From Actinomycetes bacterium (GTDB taxonomy: Bacteria > Actinomycetota > Actinomycetes > Propionibacteriales > Nocardioidaceae), in the NCBI GenBank assembly GCA_023396115.1, contig JAEWXC010000015.1:1-64000 (forward strand): DNA of 64,000 nt, read 5' to 3'. Both the position numbers and the translations under genes were made by a program. Below the pieces are notes generated by a model. That model saw only the letters and a program-made list of their open reading frames with translations. It searched no databases and was not told the DNA's origin. Shown here piece after piece: positions 52,662-61,572 of this stretch. Every line of letters begins with the position of its first letter. Positions within the stretch are counted from its first letter, which is position 1.

Positions 52662-54253
52662 CGCTGCTCCTCCTGCGCCGACCCGGCGGACCGTGTCACC
52701 GGGGCCTTGCGGGCCGCCTGGGCCTCCCGGGCCTCCTCGGCCGCCACGGTCCGGTCGTCGAAGGGGTGCACGACCCCGTGGACCTCCTGCCCGGTCTCGT
52801 GGCCCTTGCCGGCCACCAGGACGATGTCGCCGGGCGCTGCAGCGGCGACCGCGGCGGCGATGGCGGCCCGCCGGTCGCCGATCTCGCGCAGCTCGGCGCC
52901 GCTGGTCGCGGCCCCCTCCCGGGCCCCGGCCAGCACCTCGGCCCGGATCGTCGCGGGGTCCTCGGTCCGGGGGTTGTCGTCGGTGACGACGACCAGGTCG
53001 GCCAGTTCCGCGGCGATCCGCCCCATCTCCGGGCGCTTGCCGCGGTCCCGGTCCCCGCCGGCGCCGATCACGACGACGACCTTCCCGTCGGTGAGCGGAC
53101 GCAGCGTCTCGACCGCGGCACGGACCGCGTCGGGCTTGTGGGCGTAGTCGATGACGAGGGTGAAGTCCTGCCCGGCGTCGACCTGCTCGAGCCGGCCGGG
53201 GACACCGACGTCCAGACCGGTCGCCACGGCCGCCACGTCGAACCCGGCCTCACCGGCCAGAGCCAGCGCGGCCAGGGCGTTGGAGACGTTGAACCGGCCC
53301 GGCAGGCCGACCCGGGCCTCGACCCGTCCACCGGAGGGGGTGAGCACCGTGAAGGAGCTGCCGGCGGCGTCGGAGCTGATCTCGACGGCCCGCCAGTCGG
53401 CGTCGCGGTCGAGGGCGAACGTGCGGATCTCGGTCCCGGCGGCCCGGGCCAGCTCCACCAGCCGACGGCCGTGCTCGTCGTCGGTGTTGACCACGCCCAG
53501 GCGGCAGTGGGCCGGGGTGAACAACTGGGCCTTGGCCGCGAAGTACTCCTCGAGGTCGGCGTGGAAGTCCAGGTGGTCGCGCCCCAGATTGAGGAACGCG
53601 GCGACGTCGAAGGCGAACCCGTCGACCCGGCCCTGGACCAGCGCGTGGCTGGAGACCTCCATCGCCAGGGCGGCGACGTCGTGCTCGACCATGACCGCGA
53701 ACAGTGCCTGCAGGTCCGGGGCCTCGGGAGTGGTCAGCGAGGTGCGGACCTCGGTGCCGGCGATCCGGGTGCCGACGGTGCCGACCACCGCCGCGGTGAC
53801 CCCGGCGTGCTCCAGGGCACCGTCCAGGAGCCGGGTGGTGGTGGTCTTGCCCTGGGTCCCGGTCACGGCCAGGGTGCGCATCCGGTCGGCCGGGTCGCGG
53901 TACAGGTGCGCGGCCAGCGGACCGAGCACCCGGCGCGGTTCCTCGACCACCAGCACCGGCAGGGCGCTCCCGACCAGCTCGGCCCCCGCCGGGTCGGTGA
54001 GCACGGCTGCCGCCCCCGCGGCACGGGCCTGCTCGGTGAAGGTGGCGCCGTGGTGGCGGGCGCCCGGCAGCGCCGCGTACAGGTCCCCGGGTTGCACCCG
54101 GCGGCTGTCCAGGCACACTCCCCCGACCTGCGCGTCGCCCACGCAGCGGGCGGGTGTGTGGTGCGCGGTCAGCCAGCGCGCGAGCTCGCCGAGCTCCACC
54201 CGGGGAGCGTCGGCGGGCCGGGTGCCGGGCGGGGACGGGGCGGGAACGGTCAC
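52658..54253 (-). CDS. murE: UDP-MurNAc-tripeptide ligase MurE
   Basis: MurE adds the third stem residue. The protein has 531 residues. It contains the ATP loop VTGTQGKTTTTRLL, AMEVSSHALVQGRVDG, HLDFHADLEEYF, and DDNPRTEDP near the C-terminus; DNPR is the pattern linked to diaminopimelate rather than lysine. Nocardioides relatives use LL-DAP, but the isomer cannot be read from this motif. The GTG at 54253 has GAGG five bases before it; a GTG two codons upstream is the alternative. The tail after the catalytic domain is an Ala/Glu/Arg-rich coil of about 35 residues. Confidence 0.96.
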   Translation of the reverse strand: MTVPAPSPPGTRPADAPRVELGELARWLTAHHTPARCVGDAQVGGVCLDSRRVQPGDLYAALPGARHHGATFTEQARAAGAAAVLTDPAGAELVGSALPVLVVEEPRRVLGPLAAHLYRDPADRMRTLAVTGTQGKTTTTRLLDGALEHAGVTAAVVGTVGTRIAGTEVRTSLTTPEAPDLQALFAVMVEHDVAALAMEVSSHALVQGRVDGFAFDVAAFLNLGRDHLDFHADLEEYFAAKAQLFTPAHCRLGVVNTDDEHGRRLVELARAAGTEIRTFALDRDADWRAVEISSDAAGSSFTVLTPSGGRVEARVGLPGRFNVSNALAALALAGEAGFDVAAVATGLDVGVPGRLEQVDAGQDFTLVIDYAHKPDAVRAAVETLRPLTDGKVVVVIGAGGDRDRGKRPEMGRIAAELADLVVVTDDNPRTEDPATIRAEVLAGAREGAATSGAELREIGDRRAAIAAAVAAAAPGDIVLVAGKGHETGQEVHGVVHPFDDRTVAAEEAREAQAARKAPVTRSAGSAQEEQR

Positions 54254-54362
54254 GGACACCTCAGGTACTCGCGGGCGGAACAGGGCGGCACGGTCGCGAC
54301 TGTACGCGCGACCCGGAGGTGACCCCACGGACCCAGCACGGCGGTGGCGCCGGGCGTGGGGA

Positions 54363-56153
54363 TCACCACTCGACGGGCAGCTTGGAGGGCTTCGTGCCGG
54401 TCGGCGGCACCCGGTAGCGGCTCAGCGCGTAGCCGAGCACGCGGGAGAAGACCGGGCCGGCGGTGGAGCCACCGCCCCCGCCGTTGCTGGGGTTGTGGAT
54501 CACCACGTAGACGGTGAAGCGCGGGTCATCGGCCGGCGCGAAGCCGCCGAAGGAGAGGCTGGTGCCGCGGTAGCACTGGCACTCGGCGTCGACCCGCTGG
54601 GCGGTACCGGTCTTGCCGGCGACCCGGTAGCCGGGCACCTGGGCGGCCGGGGCGACACCGGCACCCTCGTGGGTGACCCGCTCCATCATCCGGGCGGTCT
54701 GGCGGGCGGCCTTGGTGCTGACCACCCGGCGGGTGGTGGCCTGGTCGGTGCCGACCACGGTGCCGTCCTCGGTGGTGGCGCTGCCACGGATCAGGCTGGG
54801 GTCGACGTGCACCCCGCCGTTGGCGATGGTGTTGACCGCGGCCGCCATCTGCAGGGCGTTGACCGACATCGACTGGCCGAAGACCATCCGGTCCTTGCTC
54901 TGCGAGGAGATCGCCGAGGCCGGTGGGAAGATGCCGCGGGTCTCGCCACGCACCCCGATGTCGGTGCGGTGCCCCAGCCCGAAGGCGTCGAAGTAGTCCC
55001 ACATCTCCTGGGTGGAGAACTTGTCGGCGGCCAGGACGGTGCCGATGTTGGAGGACTTGGCCAGCACCCCGGTCGCGGTCAGCTTGATCGTGTCGTGGTC
55101 GAACCAGTCACCGATCGGACGGTCCTGACGCATCAGCTTCGCCGGCACCTTGAACGGGGTGCGCGGGGTGATCTTGCCGGCGTCGATCAGGCTGGCGAAG
55201 GTCAGCACCTTGGCCACCGAGCCGGGCTCGTAGGCGTCGGTCAGGGACCGGGCGCCCAGGTCCTCCTTGTCGGCGAGCAACGGGTCGCTGGCGTCGTAGG
55301 AGGGGTAGTCGGCCACGGTCAGCACCTCGGAGGTGCGCGAGTCCAGGACCACCAGGCTGCCGGAGTCGGCACCGGCGGCGTCGACGGCCTCCCCGAGCTC
55401 GCGCTGGGCGAACCACTGCAGGTCCCGGTCCAGGGTGGTGGTCAGCGTCTTGCCGTCGCGGGCCTTGACCACGGTGCTCTCGCCGGTGGGGATCCGGTAT
55501 CCCGAGCCCACCTGGTAGGAGCTGGAGCCGTCCTTGCCGGCCAGGTAGGTGTTGAAGGTGCGCTCCAACCCACCCAGGGCCTCGTCGGTGCCGATGAAGC
55601 CGACCAGGTTGGCGGCGACGTCCTTGGCCGGGTAGCTGCGCACCGGGTCGGGCTCGGTGGTGACGCCGGTGAACCCGGCCTCCTCGACCTTCTCCAGCAC
55701 GTCGGCGGCCTTGGTGGAGGGGACCCGGCGGGCGACGGCGGACCAGCGGCGGTCGCTGACCCGGAGTGCCTTGAGGGTGCTGAAGTAGTCGACGTCGAGC
55801 TCGGTGGAGAGCAGCGTGGCCAGCTCCGGGGCGACGTCGCGGGTGCGCGAGGGGTCGGCGACGACCATCTTGCCGGTCACCGAGTCCGCCAGTGGGGTGC
55901 CGTTGCGGTCGACGATGTCGCCGCGCTGGGCCGGCAGCGTGACCTCGACGGTGCCCTCCTGGGCGGCCCGCGCGGCGATCGCCTTGGGGTCCAGGCCCTG
56001 CATCTGCACCAGCCGGGCCCCGAAGACCGAGAGCACCATCGCGATCACGATGAACCCGACCCGCAGCCGCAGCTCCGGTCGACCTCGGACCCCTCCGAGC
56101 CCGGGACGGGGCGCGGGTCGGGTCTTCTTCATGCGGTCGGGGCTCGATGGCAC
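54363..56153 (-). CDS. ftsI: Septal class B penicillin-binding protein (FtsI/PBP3)
   Basis: This transpeptidase crosslinks septal peptidoglycan together with FtsW. The protein has 596 residues: a basic start, one membrane helix at about 31-50, a dimerisation/pedestal domain (RGDIVDRNGTPLA), and the transpeptidase with catalytic serine in EPGSVAKVL, SSN in LAKSSNIGTV and KTGTAQ. A C-terminal cysteine pair in AECQCYRG is unusual and might form a disulfide outside the cell. The GTG start has GGGAG nine bases upstream. Confidence 0.95.
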   Translation of the reverse strand: MPSSPDRMKKTRPAPRPGLGGVRGRPELRLRVGFIVIAMVLSVFGARLVQMQGLDPKAIAARAAQEGTVEVTLPAQRGDIVDRNGTPLADSVTGKMVVADPSRTRDVAPELATLLSTELDVDYFSTLKALRVSDRRWSAVARRVPSTKAADVLEKVEEAGFTGVTTEPDPVRSYPAKDVAANLVGFIGTDEALGGLERTFNTYLAGKDGSSSYQVGSGYRIPTGESTVVKARDGKTLTTTLDRDLQWFAQRELGEAVDAAGADSGSLVVLDSRTSEVLTVADYPSYDASDPLLADKEDLGARSLTDAYEPGSVAKVLTFASLIDAGKITPRTPFKVPAKLMRQDRPIGDWFDHDTIKLTATGVLAKSSNIGTVLAADKFSTQEMWDYFDAFGLGHRTDIGVRGETRGIFPPASAISSQSKDRMVFGQSMSVNALQMAAAVNTIANGGVHVDPSLIRGSATTEDGTVVGTDQATTRRVVSTKAARQTARMMERVTHEGAGVAPAAQVPGYRVAGKTGTAQRVDAECQCYRGTSLSFGGFAPADDPRFTVYVVIHNPSNGGGGGSTAGPVFSRVLGYALSRYRVPPTGTKPSKLPVEW

Positions 56154-56249
56154 CGGGCTGGTCTCCCGTTCCTCGCCGGCGGTCGTCCCCCGCGGGGGAC
56201 CTGGACGTCAGGTGCCCCCGCAGGGGCACGGTTCCGTTCTACCGGTCGG

Positions 56250-56747
56250 TCAGCGCCGATCCGGCGAGGCGGTGCGGGTGTCGGCCTTCTTTCCGCCCGC
56301 GCGGGCCTGACCGGGCCCCTTCGGCGGCGCGTTGAGCCGGATCCCGTCGGCGGCGGTGGCCGGCGTGGGCACGCCGGTGACCGAGCCGTCCAGGCTGAGG
56401 AAGGCGGGCACCGAGGGGATCACCATGTTCATCCGGCGGGCCGCGGAGGCGACGCGCTGGGGGTCGCGCAGCTGGGCGACCTCCATCTGCAGGGTCTGCT
56501 GACGGCCGACCGCGGTGGCGGCCTGGCGCTCCAGCTCGCGCACTTGGAAGGAGCTCTGCTGCATGTGGGTGTTGAACAGCAGGAGCCCGACCACACCGCC
56601 CAGCAGCAGCACCGCCACGACCACCAGGAACGGCCCCCGCGAGGCGTGCTGGTGGGTGCGGGGCACCACCTGCAGACGAGCACGCTCGACCGCGGCCTCC
56701 GCGAAGCGCGGGACGCGGGTACCGATCTGACGCACGGCGTTGCTCAT
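56250..56747 (-). CDS. ftsL: FtsL-type cell division protein
   Basis: This is a bitopic protein of 165 residues: a basic cytoplasmic part, a membrane helix at about 40-60 ([19 protein letters not shown]), a heptad coiled coil of about 40 residues ([27 protein letters not shown]), then a polar tail. Position between rsmH and ftsI and this layout identify FtsL, though the sequence family is loosely conserved. It acts with FtsQ and FtsB to switch on FtsW-FtsI. It overlaps rsmH (ATGA). Confidence 0.86.
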   Translation of the reverse strand: MSNAVRQIGTRVPRFAEAAVERARLQVVPRTHQHASRGPFLVVVAVLLLGGVVGLLLFNTHMQQSSFQVRELERQAATAVGRQQTLQMEVAQLRDPQRVASAARRMNMVIPSVPAFLSLDGSVTGVPTPATAADGIRLNAPPKGPGQARAGGKKADTRTASPDRR

Positions 56748-57757
56748 CGCTGGTCTCCTCTCCGGGGCTGCTGACGGTGGGTGCTGCTGGTGGGCGCCTC
56801 GGCCCGGACTCGTTCGACCGCGCGCAGCCGGACGGAGGCGGCACGCGGGTTCTGCTCGGTCTCGACCGGTCCGGCCTGCTCGGCGCCGCGGGTGACCTGG
56901 CGCCAGGCGGGCTCGGCACCCTCCGGGACGAACGGCAGGTCGTCGGGCACGTCGAGCCGGGTGGCGGCGGTGAAGGCCCGCTTGACCAGCCGGTCCTCGC
57001 CGGAGTGGTAGGCCTCCACGACCACACGGCCCCCGACCGCGACCACGTCCAGCGACGCGGGCAGCGCCCGGCGCAGGACCGCCAGCTCGTCGTTGACCTC
57101 CATCCGCAGCGCCTGGAAGGTCCGCTTGGCCGGGTGTCCCCCGGTCCGGCGAGCCGGCGCGGGGATCTCGGCGTAGAGCAGTTCGACCAGTCGGCCCGAG
57201 GTGGTGAAGGGGGCGTTCTCCCGCTCGCGGACCACCGCACCGGCGATCTTGCGGGCGAACTTCTCCTCGCCGTACTCCTTGAGCACCCGGGCCAGGTCGG
57301 CGGCCGGGTAGGTGTTCAGCACGTCGGCCGCGGTGGGCCCGGTGGTGCCGTCCATGCGCATGTCCAGGGGTGCGTCCTGGGCGTAGGCGAAGCCCCGGTC
57401 GGCCTCGTCGAGCTGCAGCGAGGAGACCCCGAGGTCGAACAGGACGGCGTCGACGTGGTCCAGGCCCAGGTCGGCGACGACGTCACCGATCTGGTCGTAG
57501 ACGGCGTGCACCCCGGTGAACCGCTCGCCGAAGCCGGCGAGCCGTTCCCCGGCCAGGGCCAGGGCCTGGGTGTCGCGGTCGACACCGATCACGCGGGCCG
57601 TCGGGATCCGCTCCAGCACGGCCTCGCTGTGACCCCCCATGCCGAGGGTGCAGTCGACCAGGACAGCCCCGTCGGTGGCCAGTGCCGGCTCCAGGAGCGC
57701 CACGACCCGGTCGAGGAGGACCGGGACGTGGCGGGCGGAGGTGGGCTTCTCGGACAT
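56744..57757 (-). CDS. rsmH: 16S rRNA (cytosine-1402-N4)-methyltransferase
   Basis: RsmH (MraW) methylates N4 of C1402 in the ribosomal P site. The SAM-dependent enzyme has 337 residues. [10 protein letters not shown] at the start, the SAM loop [43 protein letters not shown] and [18 protein letters not shown] are family marks. It lies nine bases after a small membrane gene, with the structured-RNA candidate further upstream. Confidence 0.97.
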   Translation of the reverse strand: MSEKPTSARHVPVLLDRVVALLEPALATDGAVLVDCTLGMGGHSEAVLERIPTARVIGVDRDTQALALAGERLAGFGERFTGVHAVYDQIGDVVADLGLDHVDAVLFDLGVSSLQLDEADRGFAYAQDAPLDMRMDGTTGPTAADVLNTYPAADLARVLKEYGEEKFARKIAGAVVRERENAPFTTSGRLVELLYAEIPAPARRTGGHPAKRTFQALRMEVNDELAVLRRALPASLDVVAVGGRVVVEAYHSGEDRLVKRAFTAATRLDVPDDLPFVPEGAEPAWRQVTRGAEQAGPVETEQNPRAASVRLRAVERVRAEAPTSSTHRQQPRRGDQR

Positions 57758-57766
57758 CTCCGGGCC

Positions 57767-57913
57767 CTACCGACCACTCGCGAGGTGGGTGAGCACCAGG
57801 ACCACGAGAGCCAGCGCCAGTGAGGTGCCGGCGGAGAAGGCCATCACCGCGAACGCCTCCCGGGCACGCTCGCGGACCCGCGGTGCGGGCCCGGCAAGGT
57901 GGGGAGTGCTCAT
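57767..57913 (-). CDS. Small single-helix membrane protein between mraZ and rsmH
   Basis: The 48-residue protein has a polar, Arg-rich first half, then one hydrophobic helix (about 24-42, AFSAGTSLALALVVLVLTHL). I do not recognise a named family. The tight nine-base gap to rsmH and the basic-inside topology support a real gene rather than chance. The ribosome site is weak (AAGGG at about ten bases). It could be a small divisome or membrane factor; no function can be assigned. Confidence 0.6.
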   Translation of the reverse strand: MSTPHLAGPAPRVRERAREAFAVMAFSAGTSLALALVVLVLTHLASGR

Positions 57914-58015
57914 CGGTTCGACCCTTGTTTCTGCGTGACTGGTGGGGAAGGTGTTGCTGGTGTGGTGCACGAGGCTGGTGTGACTCGCCTCGGGTGACAC
58001 GTGTGCCGCAGAGCC

Positions 58016-58102
58016 AGGTCCCTGCCCGCTCCCTCGCTGGGAAGTGCCTTCTGGTGCCGGGGAAGGTGCCCCAGACGGCGCGGGAGAGCGGGCACGAGAC
58101 CT
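58016..58102 (-). ncRNA. Candidate mraW RNA motif in the leader of rsmH
   Basis: On the minus strand, between the mraZ stop and the small gene before rsmH, four stem segments nest in one long stem-loop. The pairs are 58016-58020 with 58098-58102, 58024-58031 with 58086-58093 (8 bp, GC-rich), 58037-58041 with 58070-58074, and 58047-58051 with 58062-58066, with small internal loops between. The mraW RNA motif described from actinobacteria occupies exactly this place, upstream of mraW (rsmH). I did not compare it with the published consensus, so identity is inferred from place and fold. Confidence 0.6.
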
Positions 58103-58143
58103 CGCCCTGCGGCGTGTGTGTCAGTTGTGGAGTTGTGCTCGGC

Positions 58144-58162
58144 CGGCGGCTGGCTGCCGCCG
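58144..58162 (-). terminator. Hairpin directly after the mraZ stop (terminator or processing site)
   Basis: A perfect 7-bp stem CGGCGGC/GCCGCCG with a five-base loop begins three bases after the mraZ stop. It may weaken transcription into the rest of the dcw cluster or stabilise the mraZ message end. No T tract follows. Confidence 0.45.
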
Positions 58163-58165
58163 AGC

Positions 58166-58594
58166 TCAGATCCCGGGGAACACCTCGTCGGAGAGGTCGG
58201 AGAACTTCTGCTCCTGCTCCTCGGAGTAGGTGTTCCAGGCCGTGGGGTCCCAGATCTCGATGCGGTTCATCGAGCCGATCACCACGACCTCCTTGCGCAG
58301 TGACGCGTACTCCCGCAGCACCGGCGGAATGGAGATCCGCCCCTGCTTGTCGGGGGTCTCGGCCGACGCCGCCGCGAAGAGCATCCGGACGTAGTCGCGC
58401 GTCACCTTGTTGGTCAGGGGTGCTGCCTGGAGCCGCTCGGTGAGCGAGGCGAAGTCGGCCGTCGACCAGATGGTCAGACAACGCTCCTGTCCTCGAGTCA
58501 CCACGAGCCCCTCCGTGAGCTGGTCCCTGAACTTGGCGGGGAGGAAGAGCCGTCCCTTCTCGTCCAGCTTGGGCGTGTAGGTGCCGAAGAACAT
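58166..58594 (-). CDS. mraZ: Transcriptional regulator MraZ
   Basis: The protein has 142 residues with two AbrB-like half domains: FGTYTPKLDEKGRLFLPAKFRD at the start and KQGRISIPPVLREYA in the second half. MraZ rings bind tandem short repeats before their own gene and usually repress the dcw cluster. AGGAGG lies six bases before the ATG. Four 10-bp GTGG boxes cover the promoter just upstream, a fitting operator. Confidence 0.96.
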   Translation of the reverse strand: MFFGTYTPKLDEKGRLFLPAKFRDQLTEGLVVTRGQERCLTIWSTADFASLTERLQAAPLTNKVTRDYVRMLFAAASAETPDKQGRISIPPVLREYASLRKEVVVIGSMNRIEIWDPTAWNTYSEEQEQKFSDLSDEVFPGI

Positions 58595-58629
58595 CGGGCA
58601 CCTCCTGCCGCCGGTCGGGTCCGGGGAAC

Positions 58630-58675
58630 CTTCCACCACTTTCCACCACAGTACTCCACGATCCCCCACCGTCAA
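58630..58675 (-). promoter_or_regulatory. mraZ/dcw promoter overlapped by four phased GTGG boxes
   Basis: On the minus strand, TTGACG (58675-58670) and TACTGT (58653-58648) stand 16 bp apart, a normal housekeeping promoter. Four contiguous 10-bp units, each starting GTGG, follow the -35: GTGGGGGATC, GTGGAGTACT, GTGGTGGAAA and GTGGTGGAAG (58669 down to 58630). MraZ of other bacteria binds short direct repeats at a 10-bp step, so these are probable MraZ boxes lying on the -10. Confidence 0.8.
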
Positions 58676-59339
58676 CTCGAAATCGGTGTGTCGCGAGGTC
58701 TTTTCCCGTCGGGGCGCCGCCTCCTGGTCCGACCCACCGCCTCCCCACCCCGACGACGGTCCGAGCACCTGCGCCGTCACGGCCCGGCCCCCGGCCCGAC
58801 CCCGACCGCCGGGCCCGTCTGGTCACGTTCTGGCTGGTCAGCGCCGTGTCACTGGCTCGGGACCCGCCGATTCACGGCCGACCCCTGGCCCTGTCGACGC
58901 CCCTCCAGACGCCCCGCGGCCCGGGCCGCACCGCACTCCGGCCGAGCGACTGTGGCGCCCCGGGGGTGCCGGTGGAGCGCTGGTGGAGCGTGGTGGATCG
59001 AATGGTGGGGAAAGGGGCGCAGAACGGCGGCGGAACCACCCCGACGGGGAGCGCACGGGGTGTGCGGGGACGTCGGTGGGGTGACGTGGGGTGCTCTGCC
59101 GGTCCCGCCCCGACCGCTCCGGCAAGCGACGTCCCGGAGCCCGCAGGCGTGCGGGTGGGGGAAGGTGGGGAGGAACCGGGCACGGGACCGGACCACCCGG
59201 TCCCCCGGCACCACCGCGCACGTCTCGGCCACGTAACGAGGTGGGCGCGCCGGTGGAGTCGGTCACCGCGCGGCGCATAGGTTGGGGCGCACGCGCACGA
59301 TCGCGCCGCGATCCGGCGCCGACGAGGGAGGCAGCACCC
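58676..59339. other. Gene-free divergent region between mraZ and moxR
   Basis: I see no coding gene here. It holds four GTGGAG/GTGGAT/GTGGGG motifs at 58972, 58983, 58993 and 59005 on the + strand, a TAGGTT -10-like element at 59278-59283 before moxR, and the palindrome GATCGC-GCC-GCGATC at 59299-59313. The remainder is very GC-rich without other clear structure. Confidence 0.6.
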
Positions 59340-60320
59340 GTGGACACACTCGACCGAGGAGCGACCGCGACGGTCGACCTGGCCGCGCTGACCGAGGTGA
59401 CCGGACGGATCCGAGCCAACGTCGAGCGGGTCATCGAGGGCAAGCCCGATGTCGTGCACGCGGCCCTGGTGGTGCTGCTGGCCGAGGGCCACCTGCTGGT
59501 CGAGGACGTCCCCGGTGTCGGCAAGACCCAGCTGAGCAAGGCCCTGGCCCGCTCCATCGACTGCTCGGTGAAGCGGATCCAGTTCACCCCGGACCTGCTG
59601 CCCTCCGACGTCACCGGCGTCTCGGTGTTCAACCAGGAGACCCGGCAGTTCGAGTTCCGGCCCGGCGGCATCTTCGCCAACATCGTGGTCGGCGACGAGA
59701 TCAACCGCGCCTCCCCCAAGACGCAGTCGGCGCTGCTGGAGTGCATGGAGGAGCGGCAGGTCACCGTCGACAACTCCACCTACGCCCTGGAGGCGCCGTT
59801 CATGGTGATCGCCACCCAGAACCCGATCGAGATGGAGGGCACCTACGCGCTGCCCGAGGCCCAGCGCGACCGGTTCATGACCCGGGTCTCGGTGGGGTAC
59901 CCGGTCGAGGCCGCGGAGATCGCGATGCTCGACTCCCACACCACCCGCAACCCGCTCGACGACCTGGTGCCGGTCGCCGACGCCGCCCAGATCCGGGCCC
60001 TGGTGGAGACCGTCGGCCGGGTGCACGTCTCGGCCGACGTGCAGCGCTACGCGGTGGCACTGGCCACCGCCACCCGACGCAGCACCGCCCTGACCCTGGG
60101 CGCCTCGCCCCGCGCCACCCTGCACCTGGTCCGCGCCGCCAAGGCCTCCGCCGCCCTGGCCGGACGCGACTACGTGCTGCCCGACGATGTGCGGCAGCTG
60201 ACCGGACCGGTGCTGGCCCACCGGCTGGTCCCCTCGGTGGAGGCGGCGATGGGTGGGCGCACCAGCGCGTCGATCCTGGCGGGCATCGTGGACGACGTGC
60301 CCGTCCCCGACCGTGCGTGA
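59340..60320 (+). CDS. MoxR family AAA+ ATPase
   Basis: The protein has 326 residues. It contains the Walker A motif in VEDVPGVGKTQLSKAL, Walker B in VVGDEINRASPKTQSALLE, sensor 1 in VIATQNPIEMEGTYALPEAQRDRF, and the lid domain after. MoxR proteins act as chaperones that assemble partner complexes, often with VWA or DUF58 proteins encoded next door. The GTG start has GGGAGG eight bases upstream. The DUF58 gene overlaps its end by eight bases. Confidence 0.95.
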   Translation: MDTLDRGATATVDLAALTEVTGRIRANVERVIEGKPDVVHAALVVLLAEGHLLVEDVPGVGKTQLSKALARSIDCSVKRIQFTPDLLPSDVTGVSVFNQETRQFEFRPGGIFANIVVGDEINRASPKTQSALLECMEERQVTVDNSTYALEAPFMVIATQNPIEMEGTYALPEAQRDRFMTRVSVGYPVEAAEIAMLDSHTTRNPLDDLVPVADAAQIRALVETVGRVHVSADVQRYAVALATATRRSTALTLGASPRATLHLVRAAKASAALAGRDYVLPDDVRQLTGPVLAHRLVPSVEAAMGGRTSASILAGIVDDVPVPDRA

Positions 60321-61572
60321 GGGACTGGCAGGACTGACCCTGCGGGGTCGGGCCTTCCTCGCCGGCGGCCTCACCTGTGTGGTCGCCGCGGTCCTGCTCG
60401 GGCACGGGTCACTGGCGCGGATCGGGGTCCTGGTCGCGGTGCTGCCGCTGCTCGCGGCGTGGCTGCTGGGCCGGGCCCGGTACCTGTTGTCCCTGCAGCG
60501 CGAGGTCACCCCGGCGACCGTCGCGGCCGGTCAGCCGGTGCGCGTCGAGCTGACCCTGACCAACGACGGCCGCACCCCCACCGGGCTTCTGCTGCTGGAG
60601 GACGCGGTGCCGTTCGTACTCGGCAGCCGCCCCCGCTTCGTGCTCGAGGGCATCGGGCACGGCTGGCGCCGGCACGTCTCCTACCGGGTCCGCTCCGACG
60701 TGCGCGGGGTGTTCCAGATCGGGCCGATGTCGGTCCGGGTCAGTGACCCGTTCGGTCTGGTCGAGCTGGGCCGCGCGTTCAGCAGCACCACCGCCCTCAC
60801 CGTCACCCCCCGCACCGTCCCGCTGCCGCCGACCTCGTTGGGCGGGTCCTGGACCGGTTCGGGCGACAACCGCCCGCGGGCGTTCGCCAGCGGCAGTGCC
60901 GAGGACGTGACGGTGCGCGAGTACCGGCGCGGGGACGACCTGCGCCGGGTGCACTGGCGTTCCTCGGCCCGGGTCGGCGAGCTGATGGTCCGCCGCGAGG
61001 AGCAGCCCTGGCAGTCCCGGGCCACCATCGTGCTGGACAACCGCACCGGTGCCCACCGCGGCCAGGGGGCCGCGTCGTCCCTGGAGGCGGCGGTCAGCGT
61101 GGCCGCCTCGGTGGCGGTGCACCTGCTCCAGCACGGTCACGCCGTGCGACTGGTCACCGCGACCGGTGAGGAGACCGGCGCCGCCTGGCACAGCCGTGAC
61201 CCCGCCGCCGACGCGGCCGCGGTCCTGGAGGCGTTGGCGGTGGTGAAGGCCGAACCCCTCGCCCAGCTCGACGCGTCCTGGATCAGCGAGGCCGGCGCCG
61301 GTGGGCTCACCGTCGCGGTGCTCGGTGCCACCGGTGACGCCGACCTGCCCTACCTGGCCCGGCTGGCCCACCACAGTGCCACCGCGAGCGCGATCTGCCT
61401 GCAGGTGGACGAGTGGTCCCGCCGCGCCGAACCCGGCGACGACGCCGTCACCCGGCTGACCGGGCGCGGGTTCCGCGCGGTGCCGCTGGGGCGTCACGAC
61501 GACCTGGTCGGGGTCTGGCGGGAGCTGGGCCGCAGCCGTCGCCCCTCCCCGACCCTGGGAGGTGGCGCGTGA
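60313..61572 (+). CDS. DUF58 domain-containing membrane protein
   Basis: The protein has 419 residues: two hydrophobic helices near the start (about 10-55), a beta-rich stretch, then the DUF58 signature REYRRGDDLRRVHWRSSARVGELMVRREE around residue 200, followed by a VWA-like fold. The partner of MoxR in many actinobacteria; thought to take part in wall or surface assembly, not proven. It overlaps moxR upstream and the transglutaminase gene downstream. Confidence 0.9.
   Translation: MREGLAGLTLRGRAFLAGGLTCVVAAVLLGHGSLARIGVLVAVLPLLAAWLLGRARYLLSLQREVTPATVAAGQPVRVELTLTNDGRTPTGLLLLEDAVPFVLGSRPRFVLEGIGHGWRRHVSYRVRSDVRGVFQIGPMSVRVSDPFGLVELGRAFSSTTALTVTPRTVPLPPTSLGGSWTGSGDNRPRAFASGSAEDVTVREYRRGDDLRRVHWRSSARVGELMVRREEQPWQSRATIVLDNRTGAHRGQGAASSLEAAVSVAASVAVHLLQHGHAVRLVTATGEETGAAWHSRDPAADAAAVLEALAVVKAEPLAQLDASWISEAGAGGLTVAVLGATGDADLPYLARLAHHSATASAICLQVDEWSRRAEPGDDAVTRLTGRGFRAVPLGRHDDLVGVWRELGRSRRPSPTLGGGA

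Noticed and set aside
58846..59280. A protein gene in the mraZ-moxR gap
   Set aside because: Several frames are open but all are Arg/Gly/Pro-rich, lack ribosome sites and overlap promoter-like elements.
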